This document shows, piece after piece, positions 11,319 through 24,144 of a stretch of 64,000 nucleotides of DNA. Every line of letters begins with the position of its first letter. Positions within the stretch are counted from its first letter, which is position 1. The notes beneath the pieces were generated by a model. That model did no database searches and had not been told where the DNA came from. It saw only the letters and a list, made by a program, of their open reading frames with translations. The DNA lies in assembly GCA_964058805.1 (NCBI GenBank), contig CAXKVV010002144.1, forward strand, positions 496,001-560,000, read 5' to 3'. The position numbers and the translations under genes are program-made. This DNA comes from Schoenoplectus triqueter. Its lineage: Eukaryota; Streptophyta; Magnoliopsida; Poales; Cyperaceae.

Positions 11319-13068
11319 ACTGCACTTTTCATTTCTTCTTTTCTCCTTTTCTTTTGTTATACTTGATATAGGATGCCTTGACATTTATCATTTTGATCTC
11401 TTGTTGTGGATAATGTTTGCCTTTATTATTATCTCTTCATCGCTTCCTCTGCAGCGCGAGGAAATATTTTATTGATTTTATGCTATGCACCTCCAATCTT
11501 ATTTGCAAAAGCGCCCTATTACAACTGCTTCATCTTTCCGCAGCGTCTAAACATAATAAAAGGAAAATTTTACAACATCCTATTACATTCATTCTATACA
11601 TGTTTCTCTTTATTTATGGCAATACAAAACTCAAGTAACCGTGGTATTTTACGGATACCGAACCTGTCTGTATTGACCTTTAGGCCGGGTACAGAATAAA
11701 CCCGTTTATCCCTTTATTACTGATGGATAAACTTACCAGTATCAATTGGATTATGGATGCAATTGATAATACCATTTTGTGGATGCTCCTTGCATATTTA
11801 GTTGACATTTATTTGTGGAAGCTCACCCACTCTCCCCTCATTTGTGCACCATTGCGTGCTAAAGTGGAAACTCACATTCACTCATCTCCACTCAATTTGT
11901 TTTGTGGGGGTACTACCCTCAAACATCCATCACGCATCTCTGCGAGACAGGCTTTCATCGGGTAGGTCCGCTCTCCATGACCTGAGTCACTTCTTTAAGC
12001 GAATTACTTTATTTGACACTGAATGTCGGGCAAAAGCATAAACCCTTAGTCTGACCCCTCCATGATCTATTTTGGGATTAGAAACAGACCACCTCCTTGG
12101 GCGTGTGGTACTTTTGCGGATGAATGTACCTAACCTGGTTTTTTTTATATTTTAGCTACCCTCAAACATCCATCACGCATCCCTGCGAGACAGGCTTTCA
12201 TCGGGTAGGTCCGCTCTCCATGACCTGAGTCACTTCTTTAAGCGAGCCGCTTTGTTTAACATGGAATGTCGGGTACAAGCGTAAACCCTTGATCTGACCC
12301 CTCCATGATATGTCGTGGGATTATGACACACCATTTCTTCGGGCGTGTGGTGCTTTTACGGATGAATGCACCCAACCTAGCTTTGTATAACACTCATGGT
12401 GTCGGGGACAAAGGTGGCAACCCCTTATTGAAAAGATATTATTATTATTATTATTTTTTTATTATCATTTTTTCTTTATGAGTAGAAAAATAGGTTTTTA
12501 TTGTTTTACATATATATCCTTTTATTTTATTAGAAGAAGGCAGATTTTTGGTTATTAGTGATACATGTTACTAATAATACGAGAGTTATTTATTTATATG
12601 CCCTCGGAAGCGACTATTTACTAGCCACCAATTTGCTCGACCTATCCCTTGGCTTGCGCCGCGGGCGACCAATATGAGCAACTTTCGTCATTGGGCAACA
12701 GATAGTTTGAGGGACAAACTGCAAACCCTGCCCATTTTTGTGTTTATTCTGTATCAAATGGACAAACCCAGTGGTATTTGTATTGTGAGCCCAAACACCA
12801 AAGCTCTCGCCTTACATTCTCGCGTGGTTTTGGCGTTGAATTCTCTTATTCTATATATTTTTTTATTTTTATAGGGCTAAATGTGTTTGTGTGGTTTTGG
12901 ATTTTTGGATGCATTCTATTTACAGATGCACAAGTAGGGTTTTTAGGATTTTTATGCAAAAGTGGAGGTTAGACATGGGTTTGTGTTTCGTGCACGTGTG
13001 TGTAAACGAACACTTATTCCCTCCTTATTTATTTACAATAGATACTACTCGGTTGGCCCCGCTCCGGG
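11319..13068. other. Spacer between converging PMD gene and pol
   Basis: Both genes end tail to tail here. The spacer holds a tandem duplication (11913-12395), a short (TTA)n run near 12437 and AT-rich stretches. It is colinear with 33348-35092 of the inner element. I see no third gene, and the small frames are not conserved between the copies. It probably carries the 3' ends of transcripts from both strands. Confidence 0.65.
11913..12395. repeat. Two tandem copies of about 243 bp in the pol/PMD-gene spacer
   Basis: Copies start with CTACCCTCAAACATCCATCA at 11913 and 12156 and share words such as TGACCTGAGTCACTTCTTTA and GACCCCTCCATGAT. They have diverged clearly from each other, more than the two LTRs have, so the duplication is older than this insertion. 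The inner element has the same pair reversed at about 34018-34499 with a 241-bp period. Confidence 0.82.
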
Positions 13069-16000
13069 CTATGTGTAGTACTTCTTCAGATATCGCCCAT
13101 TAATCGGTGGCATGGGCCTTTCACCTTCATGGTCTATGAGTTGGTATGCGCCGCCCCCGTATACCTTCTCAATTACATATGGCCCTTCCCAGTTCGGAGA
13201 GAATTTCGGGCCGATGTGCCGGCCAATAATCGGCCTCTTAAGGACAAGAACAAGCTCCCCTTGTTGAAATGCCCTGACTCGCGCCATTTTGTCATATGCC
13301 CTTGCCATTTTTGCTTGATATATTTCGAGGTTCTGCTGGGCTATCAGTCTCTTCTCGTCCATGGCATCCAACTCGTCCAGTCTAAGTTGTTGGCATTCGT
13401 CCATGGTCATATCATTTTGCATAGCCACCCGCAATGATGGTAATTCCACCTCGAGAGGGAGAACGGCTTCAACCCCAAAAGCCAGAGAATATGGGGTAGC
13501 TTGCGTAGGTGTTCGGTACGTGGTCCGATAAGCCCATAATGCCTCCTGTAGACGATTATCCCAGTCTCGTTGGTTGCCGTCCACGGTCTTCTTCATGATA
13601 TTTATTAGGGTTTTATTAAAGGCTTCGGCCAGGCCGTTGGCTCTCGGGTTGTAAATGGACGAGAATCTCCAATCAATATTGAATTGCTCCGCCAGGGCAT
13701 AGACTTTAGAGCTCTTGAAGGCTGTCCCGTTATCGGATATTATTCGTTGCGGTGTGCCGAATCGGTAAAGGATGTGCGTCTTGAAGAACTTAACCACATC
13801 GGACGCTTTAACTTCTTTGAGTGGGATGGCTTCAGCCCATTTTGTAAAGTAATCTGTTGCCGCCAGGATGAACCGGTGACCTCTCGACGTCGGAGGGTCT
13901 ATGGGTCCCACTATGTCTGTGCCCCACATATTAAATGGCCAGGATGCTACCGTGGGGTGCAACGGGTTTGGCGCTTGATGTATAAAAGGGCCATGTATCT
14001 GGCACATGCGGCACTTCCTTGCGTGCTCTTCACAATCAGCCACCATCGTGGGCCAATAATACCCCATTCGCTTGATTTTTAACTTCATTTTCGGCCCAGA
14101 CTGATGTGCTCCGCATAGTCCAGAATGAACTTCTTTCATAACCTGCTCGGCTTCAGGCCCTGATACACATCTTAGCCATAACTGATCATAAGACCTACGG
14201 TATAGCGTATTGCCCACATACGCATACCGTAGTACCCGTTTTCTTAGTTGATCAGCTATTCTTTTATCTTTGGGTAGGGTGCCATGCCGGAAATATTCGA
14301 TGAACGGCTGTCTCCAATCATCGTCTTCAGCTATCATTGCTTCTTGGCATTCTACCTTTTCTAGCCCAGCATTTTCATTATTCGCCTCATCTGTTGTTTG
14401 ACACAATGATAATGGCCTTCTATTGCGGACGATGATGTGGATTTCCGGCTCTGTTGGTTCACCCAGCTCTTTGAATTCGCCAATTATTTGATTTATTATC
14501 AGCTGTGAATCCCCAAAGATACGCACAGCCTTGACTTCCAGCTCCAATGATAGCTCTAGTCCAGCGATAAGTGCCTCATACTCTGCTTCATTATTTGTAC
14601 ATGGTTCAGTTAAAGTCAGAGAATGTCGTATTATCCCGCCCTCTGGGGTTACGAAGACCAGTCCTGCGCCAGCTCGCACAGTTGGGACTCCTGGGCCCGC
14701 GATCGGCTTAATCGACGAGGCACCATCAAAGTACATCTCCCATATAGGACTTCCTTCTTCAACATGTAGGGTTTCCTCGTCAGGAAAGTCACATTTTAAT
14801 GGGGAGTCATCTTGAATCGGGTGTGCAGCCAGGAAATCTGCTAGCGCCTGCCCCTTTATCGCCTTTTGCGGTGTATAGGTGATGTCGAACTCGGTAAGAA
14901 TGATAGCCCACTTGGCCAGCCTACCCGTCAGCATTGGCCGAGTCATTAGGTATTTAAGAGGGTCCACCTTAGATATTAATATGATTTTGTGGGCTAGCAT
15001 GTAATGCCTCAATTTCTTCACCGCGAAGATTAGGGCTAGACAGTGCTTCTCGATCGGTGAATACCCGTGTTCTGCCCCTACCATCATGCGACTTAAGTAA
15101 TATAGCGCATTTTGGTTACCATCCTGGTTTTCTTGTGCCAATAGGGCTCCCAAGGATCCATCTAGGGCGGTTGTATATAGGATGAGCTCCTTTCCGGGTA
15201 TGGGCGCCGCCAATACTGGAGGGTTGAGTAGATATGCCTTGATTTCTTCAAAGGCTCGCTGACACTCGCCATCCCACTTAAACGGGATATTCTTCTTAGT
15301 CAGCCGGGTGAAGGGTTGGATTTTACCCGATAGGTTGGCTATAAACCGCCTAATGTACGCCAATTACCCTTGCAAGGATCGCAATTGTTTTAAATTCTTT
15401 GGCGGGGATAGTTCGGTTATTGCTTTGATTTTGCCCGGGTCTATTTCGATTCCCCTATGGCGTACCACAAACCCCAGAAATTTACCGGATGATACCATGA
15501 ATGCGCATTTCAACGGGTTTAATTTGAGCGCATGTTCTCTCAGGCGGTTGAAAACGACCTCAAGGTATTGGAGGTGTTCTTCATATGTCATGGCCTTGAT
15601 GACTAGGTCGTCCACATAACATTCTACTATTTTGTGGATCAGATCGTCGAATATTTTCGTCATCGCCCGTTGGTAGGTGGCTCCCGCATTTTTGAGCCCA
15701 AACGGCATGACTTTGTAACAATATATGCCAATCGGCGTGCGGAATGCCGTATGCCTTTCATCTTCTGGCGCCATTTTGATTTGATTATAGCCCGCATAAC
15801 CGTCCATGAAGGAGAAGACTTCATAGGAGGATGTATGATCAATTATGATTTCGGTTACTGGGAGCGGGAAATCATCTTTAGGGCATGCCTTGTTTAAGTC
15901 CCGAAAGTCCACGCAAATGCGGATTTGCCCATTTTTCTTCTTAACCGGGACGATGCTAGCCACCCATTCTGGCGTCTCTTCTTCCCGTATGAAGCCGGCG

Positions 16001-18078
16001 TCGATGAGTTTCTTTGTCTCCTCCACGACCTTTTCTTCGAGTTCTATTCTCATTCGCCTCGGCGCTTGTTTAATCGGCTTGAAGGTTGGATCAATTTTTA
16101 AGTAATGAACCGCTACATTGGGATCTAATCCAGGCATTTCTTTATAACTCCAAGCGAAGCAGTCCATATAGTTTTTAAGGAACATCTTCAACCTGTCAGC
16201 CACTTCTTCTGGCAAAGACGCGCTTATGAATGTTGGTCGTGGGTCTTCTTCCGTCCCCAGATTGATTTCAGCTAACTCATCGACCGTATTAGGTTCTTTT
16301 TCTAGCTGTTTCAGAGCATTTTTCAGGACTGGGGTATTATCCTCTTCTGTTTCATTATCCGGCATTTCAACAGAAGTCATACAGCAGTTCTCTTCCATAC
16401 GGTACTCGTTGAGAGACACCTCAAAACATGATGCGTCATCGCAGTTATACCCTAACCCCCGGGTGTATTTTATTTTGCCATCCAGGCCCAGGACTTTATT
16501 CTGGCCGCCATTCCAGAGTTCATCGAAGCGCTTGGCCTCGGTCTTGGATATGTCTCTCAGACATTTTGCCCTTTTTGCCAGTTTATACAGCTCCTTTCCA
16601 AAGGGATGAGATGCAGCGTCATCGCTCGTTGCATTCTCCGATTCTTGTTCTATCACCCACTTTTTCCAAGTGTTGTGATCAGGGTTCTTCAGAGACTGAG
16701 TTGAATCGCTCTGATAGAAAATTATAGCCTTGTGGATGATAGTTTTCCCTTTGATGCGCTCTACCTTTGCCGGCACAACAAAGGTCTTTAGGGTTTGGAT
16801 GTGGTTCACTTCCCTTGGCATGAGGTCTTTAAAATGCCTTTCGGGAACCGCAGTAATCTCTAGCGCTGCCATCTCCTCTTCTATCTCAATATTCATGACT
16901 GAGTTGGAGCGGTAGATTTCTTTGATCGGCTTACGTCTCGCAACTTTAGGTTTGCTAGGTACGGGAGTGTGCGAGATCGTATAAGCAACCCCTTTGCCTT
17001 TGTTATTCGAGTTGTGCGGAGCTGGGTCTTGTTGACAACTTTTCGGGAGTTGGATTGTCCCGTTTCTATGCCCTTCTTCTATTAGGTCTTTGAATACCCA
17101 ACATTCTTCAATTGTATGGCCCAATATGTGATGATAAGGGCAGAATTCGCCTTCACCGGCTCTTTCTATGTCGGCGGGTCTTTTACAAACGGGAAGTGTC
17201 AATCCGCTCTTTAGGGCCTGCTCAAATATCCGAGCTGTTTTATTTTTCAGGAAAGAGTATGGTTTACTCTTCTTGACCTTGAGAGTTTGCATGACGGTCG
17301 GTTGCTTAGCTTTCGTTTCTTCCCCCTTTGATTCATCTACTATGACAATTACCCGTTTGCCGCTATCGGGTGCTTGTCTTTCGGGGGTCCCGGAACGGGG
17401 TTCGCTCGTCATTTCTTTGAGCAGCTCGGAATTATAGATCGCGGTTTGTAGGTATTCAATCATTATCATGATTTCATTGTGCTGCACCTTGATATCTTGC
17501 ATCACTTCCCATTGTTCAGACACCTCTCTCCTATTATTTTCAACCTGGTGTCTTATTTCATCGATCGCATTCCAGACGCGACCTTCAAAATTTTCCCGCC
17601 ATGAGCGCTCTTCATTTATTTGCCTCGGCCTAACCGGGTTATCCCTTCCGCTACCGGGTCCCGTGTTGATCATATATGACTCCTCACTTTCATTATCTGT
17701 TTCGGACCCTTTATATGGCTTCTTGAGGATGTGATAAATGATCTCTTCGTCAGACTCCTCTTCCCAGGGTTGACGATCATGGCCAGATTCTTCTCCCGAG
17801 GTGGTATCGCCCGGGTTGTTAGAATCTTCGGAGTCTTCTCCTGAAGTTGCCTCTATGATCTGAATTTGAGGGGTGTTGGCAGGCTTAAAATTGAAAATGA
17901 CCTCCTCTTCAGAATCACTTGCATTTATTTCGCTCGGTGTTATTTGGGCCTTATACGTAGCCACCTGTTTAAAGCGGAAGGTTGCTTCTTCACCCGACTT
18001 TCTTCCGGGTCTTTGGGCTCGAGCACCTCGGGGTTTAATATTAAATTTGACCTCTTCTTCTTCTCCGGATGAGGTATC
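13069..18078 (-). pseudogene. Outer gag-pol, 3' part: second CHHC knuckle, RT, RNase H, integrase (broken)
   Basis: This is the downstream part of the outer polyprotein gene, cut off from its 5' part by the inner element at 18078/18079. It is colinear with 28206-33347 of the inner element apart from 132 missing bases. In order it encodes an acidic linker, a second CHHC knuckle (FCPYHHILGHTIEECWVF), RT with YVDD and TAFRTPIG, the gypsy RNase H, an archaeal-type RNase H with YFDGASS, an integrase with HHCC and D,D35E residues, and a C-terminal WEGPY module. Two further lesions are visible: codon 15366-15364 reads TAA where the inner copy has CAA, and an in-frame 132-bp loss at 14469/14470 removes the NGEADALA part of the second RNase H. 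The frame is otherwise open and the integrase is complete. Its stop is at 13069. Confidence 0.92.
18074..18078. repeat. Target-site duplication of inner element, left copy (GTATC)
   Basis: GTATC precedes TGTTTACCCC at 18079 and recurs at 42251-42255 directly after the other LTR end. The continuous target is visible in the inner element's own gene at 28206-28210 (reverse complement GATAC), where the flanks match the two sides of the insertion. Confidence 0.95.
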
Positions 18079-19635
18079 TGTTTACCCCTGAAAGGTTGAA
18101 GGAAGAAATACAAGAGAGAAAGCCAAGATCAAACCCTATGAGCTGAAGCAGTACAATCCCTGTACTACATGGAATAGTATCAATGCCAAGCCAGTATTTT
18201 GATACAACCAATCATGAGAAATCCTAATATGATTTTTGCTTTCAAGGCTGACCTGGTGCCAAAGCTGCGAGCAACCACCTAACCATGCTTTGATTTGTGT
18301 CAATTACTGATAAGTAGTCAGTTCTTTGACCAAGTCACCCTCATGTTAAGGGATTGAAAGTCGATTTCACAAGACTGATCAGGTGCCAAAGCTGGGAGCA
18401 ACCACCTGATCAAGTCTAGATTTGTATTAATTGCTGATAAGTAGTCAGCATTTGATCAAATCAAGCCCTAATGAATATCAATATAAGTCTAATTGGTATT
18501 TAGTTAGGGTGGTTTCTGCAAGAGGAAGATAATTGGCAGAGACACTGAGCTACAACTGATAAATAGGGATTTTATAAGAAGAAAATAGGGTTTTATTGAT
18601 CAAGAAATTTTTAGCATAAGAAAACAGGGGTAAAATGGGAATATAAAAATATAGGGGTGATCATTATGAATTTAGAGAATTTTGGTGAAATTTTCATGAT
18701 TTTTGGATAAGCAGAGCTGATTAAAATAAATTGGAGAAGAAAATCAAAGCAATCTGAAGGCTGGGATTTAATCAAAGGGCTTATGGGTGCAACTTGGGGA
18801 CAAAGACCTCACTTGGTGCAAGTTGGGGCTGCCAAATAAAGAGCCGCTAATTTAGGCGCTGGGAGATCTGTTTGAAAGAGTAACAAACCGCGTGAACTCG
18901 GTGCACCATTGTTATATCTCATTAAACCTGACACGTGGGACCAGACCATGTACGCCTAGTCCACCCGGATTGCATTACCCCTCTTTGTCCCTTCTTTCGC
19001 TGCCAAGGGGACCCACCAAAACAGAAAATCATCTCCCTCTTCTCTGGCGAATTCTTCTCTGCCGACTTGAGTTTTCAACAGAAGCAAACCGAAAAATGGA
19101 AGGAGGCTCAATCGGCGACGAAAAATTACAAACTTTATATCATTAGAGAGCCCTTGATGAGGAGAACTTGATGAAGCAATCGCCACTCAATTTAATATAC
19201 TGTGCATCACTCGCACTCAATGAGTGAAGAATCGGGTATAAAGTTCAATTGGGCGATTTGGGGAACAATCAAACAAATTGACGGCTTAGAAAACCTCATG
19301 TGGGACCCACGATTCGGTTGAGACCGTTACTGGCACAAAAATCGTTGCTCATTGTATAATTGCCTTGGTGGGATTGGTGCACACAACCGAAACCAGTAAA
19401 ATTGAAGATTTCATCCTGGTTTTTGAGAAAGAGGAGCAGGGAAGAATTAAGCTACGATTACTGTGCCAAGCTGGCAATCCATATCCTAGAGCCTACTTGC
19501 AACAAACACAACTGAAACTCATCTACACCCTCCAATTGAGTGATCAAGGGCTATGATCATGCCATGTCAGTGATCTGTGGCACCTAGGAAGCACAGATTA
19601 TGCGAGAATAAACACAATTAGCCACTGCCAAGCTC

Positions 19636-19643
19636 TATATAAA
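19636..19643 (+). promoter_or_regulatory. TATA box of inner 5' LTR
   Basis: GCTCTATATAAACTC is a strong plant TATA box. It lies 1.56 kb into the LTR, with about 4.5 kb of LTR downstream, and corresponds to the TATA of the outer LTRs. Transcription of the element probably starts about 30 bp downstream, which would give a very long untranslated leader of R plus U5. Confidence 0.65.
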
Positions 19644-22255
19644 CTCTAGACATCAATTGAAAGGAGGAGGAGAGATTTTTAGTGATCAAGGCAACCATAC
19701 ACCTCCACACCAAAATCAGTTGAGACAGGTTCATATACATACCATTCTCTACAGTAAGAGCCCCAACCAAGCAGTCTTAATTCGGTAGAGAGAGAGTTAG
19801 TTCTGGAGAGATAGCCATTTCCATTAAGAGCAAAAGAATCAGTAGAAGAGGGAGATAATAGAGTTTACCTATAGAATAAAAATTGCTGTAATAGAGTATA
19901 GGTAGATCTGATACCATTAGGATCAACTCCATTCTTGTGAATTGAAGAGTGAATAGTTGCATTATAAGCAAAGGTTAGTAATTTTCATTACTGTTTCTTC
20001 TTTCCACTCTTTTTTTCTTTTTCTTTTCTTTTGCAAATTCAACTCAGTACAAGATTAACCCTAGAGCTGACATCCAGTGAGCCACTGGCCCAATCACAAA
20101 GTGATTGGTGTGCCTTTAGGCCTGGATCAGCTATCATTATCAAGAATCCAAAAGGTAAAACAGGTATTTCTTACTCAATCAAGAAGAAGAACAAGAAAGG
20201 GTTAGTAGAAGAGCAAATGCATTGCCTCCTAACCATCACCCACAGCTGGTAGAAGACTAAAGTCTCCCAGTTTCTAATTAGTGTCTGATTTGATTAAAGT
20301 TGGAATACAATCTGAAAATCAGCAAAGGTGATTGAAATATGCAATGTTTGATACTGACAGACAGCATAAACCAATGTTTGAGCTATGTAACATAGTAATT
20401 AGCACTAAGATCACAAGAATCAATCAAGAATTAGCTTAATTAAGCATTTGAATCTAAGGAGTCAGGGCCAGGAACTTTTCGGTACCGAAATGGTACTAAG
20501 CAACAAAACGGTACAGGCTCAGCTGGCTATCCATCTTACTGATGCACTCAAAAAAGATACCGCTGTACTCATCTTGCTCCGACGACGCTCCTGACATCGG
20601 CCGATCATTGATCAGACACCGGGAAAGACCGGTGAGGCCTACCTGCACTAATCTCAAAGAAGTCAAGAATAGAAGTGTTGGGACAACCTTGTTGCACGAC
20701 CCTGGAAGCAGGGGCGCGAATCTTGAAGTCGTTGCACGAATCTAAATAGGAATTTAATGACATCCGTGAAGAGAGAAATTGAGATAAAGCCGAGGCCTAT
20801 CTCAACCCTCCATCTTCCTTTTTAACTGATCTTGAGGCAAATCTAATGGTTTAGGATATTAATAGGTTAAGGGTCGGCCCAATAATAGAAGAAAGGAAGT
20901 AGAGTGAACTTGGGCCCAATCAATAGAAAGAAAGAACAGGAAATTAAGACAGGCCCAACTCAGAGAAAAATAACGAAATGGGCCCAGTAGTTAAGAAAAA
21001 ATTAATCTCGGCCCAATCTGTTAAGCCCAACTGATAAATAATAACAGAACATTAATTATATATAGTAAATAAATGATTTGAAAATGCTCCTGAACTCCAA
21101 ATTGACTCAAATTTGTTTCTAAAGTTTTCTTATTTTTCATACTATTTTTCTATACAATAATATTCCAGTTTTAAAAATATAATCATAGTAAAACAATTTT
21201 AAAGCAAAAGACATTACACATATTGGTATATTTGACCTAGATTTGACTTGTCATTTTAAATACTATAAAATTCCAAAAATACAAATAAAAATCATAAATA
21301 ATAACTAGATATATTTTAGTGATTTTTCAAGTGATTTTCCATGAAGTAATAATGATGATAGTAAAATACTATAAAAAATAATGAGATTAGCTATATTCTT
21401 TGATAAATAAGAAAATAATAATAATAGTAATAGATATTATATTGATATTTTTCTGTAAAAAGAACAAAAATAAATAGTACAAAATATATACAAAAATATA
21501 CTACCATGGTAATAAATAGTAAAATGCATTTTCTTTTATAATAAATAATGATAATATAGTTTTATGATATGAGTTGTATTTCTTTTATTTCTATACAAAC
21601 ATATACAATAAAAAATATACTTTTGATGAATAAAATGTAATAAAAATAATAGTTGTAATAAAAATATAATGAATTTCATCTCTTATGGCTATTTTCAACT
21701 AATAATAAAAAAAATCTTATACTTTTCTATAGATAATAAATAGAAATAATAAAAATAGATATAATGAATAGTATAATAAATAAGATAGAATATTAGTAAT
21801 GATTTCTTTTTAGCTATTATAGATATTAAAAATAAAACAAAAATAAAGAAATAATAATAAAAAAATAATAAAAATAATAATAGTAAAATAGTATAGCTAA
21901 CCACCTTTTAATTTTGTAAATGATTCTTACATAATGAATAGTATTTCAATATAATAGAATATAATAATAAAATTCTATTACTTTGGCTATTATAAACATT
22001 TTAAAAATACAAATAAAAAATCATAGCCATTTTATTTTCTATTATTTTTGTAAGTGATTTTCTACAGAATAAATAGAGTTTAAAAATAAAATTTTACTAC
22101 TTTAGCTATTATAAAAATCCCAAAAATATAAATGAAACTCTAATTAATAGCTACCCCTTTTCCTATTATTTTTGTAAATAATTTTCTACATAGATAAATA
22201 GAGTTCAAGAAATAAAAATAATAATAATAAAAAAAATATAATAATAGTAATAAGA

Positions 22256-22299
<44 letters not shown>

Positions 22300-23975
22300 A
22301 AATGCATCTTCATAATAAAAATAATAATGGAAAATATTATATAATAGACTTTGTGCATGTTAGAAATGAATAAATATACTCATATAAGGAGTGTAGAGCC
22401 ACATATGAATATTTGCACACATTTAGAATGATTAGTCAAGACAAGAACACCTTGACGTAGGATGATTAAGGCTTCGATAGCAATATGAAGAAGATACGTT
22501 GAGACAAGAACATCTTGACGTGAGATGATTAAGGCTTTAATAGCACCATGAGAAGATATGTCGAGACAAGAACATCTTGACACTTGATGAAGAATAATAA
22601 GATACGTCGAGACAGGAACATCTTGACGTGAGATGAATAAGGCTTTGATAGCAACATGAAGGAACATGTCGAGACAAGAACATCTTGACACTTGATGAAG
22701 AATAACCAGAGTGGCGACATCAACATGGAGAGATATGTCGACCCTGAGGAAGAAGAACATTACGATGTCCTAGATAGGTGACATCTTAATGACTTACCGC
22801 CATGAGCAAGTAACTCATGATTGAATACGCTCACACAAGAGGTGTAGGGCAACATAGTAATTTTGCACAAGTAATGCAATATGTAGAATGATTAGTCGAG
22901 ACAAGAATATCTTGACACTCGCTGAAGAATGACCAAAGCTACGACATCAGCATGGAGAGATATGTCGACTTTGAAGAAGAAGAACATTACGATGTCCGAG
23001 CGAAGTGACATCTTAATGACTCGGTGTCATGAACAAGTAATTCATGACCATTTGAGCTGGCAAGACTGAACTCGTCCGTCGATGAGTTTGTCTCCTGGCT
23101 CATTTCCCGAGACTGTGAGATTGAATCGGTCTGTAGGTAGATTCATCCACAAAACAGTGAATGTGAACCGTTCTGTAGGTAGGTTCCTTCACTAACACAT
23201 GCCTCAATGTTGAACTGGCCCAGCGCTTCAGGTTTGACATTGTGTGCAATTGTGTTTCCTAGGTTTATGAATCGGCTTAGTGCTTCGAATTCATGATCTA
23301 GAAGATCGGTGAGAAGAAACACGTGGGCCATATCCACCCTTCTCCTGATTCACCAACCTCAAGATCAACCGGCTCAGCGCTTCGAGTTGTATTTTGTGTG
23401 ATTGGTTGTTGACTAGTTAAGATTGAACCGGTCTGTTTGTAGGTTTATCTTCTAGATCAACGGAGGTCGAGTCGATCTGTATGTAGACTCACCTCAAGCC
23501 CCCTATGAAGAGATTAACCTGGTCTGTTGGTAAGGTTACATCTCGAGGTGGCATGGACTGAACCGATCTGTTTGTAGGTTCGTCCTCCATAAGACAAAAC
23601 CGATTTGTTTGTAGGTTTGTCTTCCATAGATTGAACCGATCTGTTTGTAGGTTCATCTTCCGTAGACCCCTTTTTATAAACTTAGACGACCACTTGACCA
23701 TCTTTTAACTATACTATTTGCTTCTCTCTTTCAAAGATCCAGAGGTGCCTCGAGGTTCGTAGCCCAGGGTAATTAACGGTGGGGGCTTGCGCCCACCGGA
23801 ATCTACAAGAACTCACAATCACTAAAAAACCCCCTGAATGTGCATCCAAATATCTCTAAATGGCAGAATCGGCCGACATCCATCAGATGCACGCTCGGGA
23901 GGGATCTCCGTGTCCTTCTTTCGCAGAACCCATCGCCCGGCGGCGGTGCGGCGGCGCGCGAAAAAGGGTCGCACA

Positions 23976-24121
23976 GGATCTGGCACGCCCAGTGGGACTA
24001 TCAAAATAAACTCAGGGAATAATAAGATTTGGATGCATATACGGGAGGGATCTCCGTGTCCTTCTTCCGCAGAACCCATCGCCCGGCGGCGGTGCGGCGG
24101 CGCGCGAAAAAGGGTCGCACA
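23976..24121 (+). repeat. 146-bp LTR-terminal duplication with embedded PBS
   Basis: An LTR-end sequence (GGGTCGCACA, ending at 23975) is followed by GGATC and a PBS-like TGGCACGCCCAGTGGGAC at 23981-23998. Next comes about 45 bp of leader-like or foreign sequence, then a second copy of the last ~100 bp of the LTR ending again in GGGTCGCACA at 24121. The same arrangement is in the 3' LTR (42105-42250). The outer LTR ends at the first terminus, so the extension is specific to the inner subfamily and has been copied through at least one replication cycle. Confidence 0.88.
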
Positions 24122-24126
24122 GGATC

Positions 24127-24144
24127 TGGCACGCCCGGTGGGAC
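24127..24144 (+). other. Primer-binding site of inner element
   Basis: TGGCACGCCCGGTGGGAC begins 5 nt after the LTR terminus. The leading TGG is complementary to a tRNA CCA tail and the remainder would pair with an acceptor and T stem. The outer element has the identical 18 nt. I do not assign the tRNA species from memory. Confidence 0.8.

Larger units (their letters stand above)
18079..24121 (+). mobile_element. 5' LTR of inner element (6,043 bp)
   Basis: It runs TGTTTACCCC to GGGTCGCACA and pairs with 36207-42250, with roughly 17 differences seen by eye. The first part (about 18125-18480) aligns with the outer LTR read in reverse, including the motif GGTGCCAAAGCTGCGAGCAA. The outer LTR carries several hundred extra bases at its 5' end. 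The TATA is at 19636-19643. Downstream lie the AT-rich block (about 21040-22330) and the reversed 62-bp and 36-bp repeats. Its last 146 bp are a duplication that carries a second PBS. No gene is seen in it. Confidence 0.95.

Noticed and set aside
20461..20530. CGGTACCG-like words in the LTR as a source of the satellite
   Set aside because: Only the short palindromic core is shared. The flanking bases do not match the 58-bp monomer, so common origin is unsupported.
18892..20745. Small frames in the inner LTRs (for example 18892-19146, 19365-19556, 20542-20745)
   Set aside because: 60-85 codons, no recognisable domain and no splice or start support. They are identical in both LTRs simply because the LTRs are copies. 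They have no counterpart at the same place in the outer LTRs.
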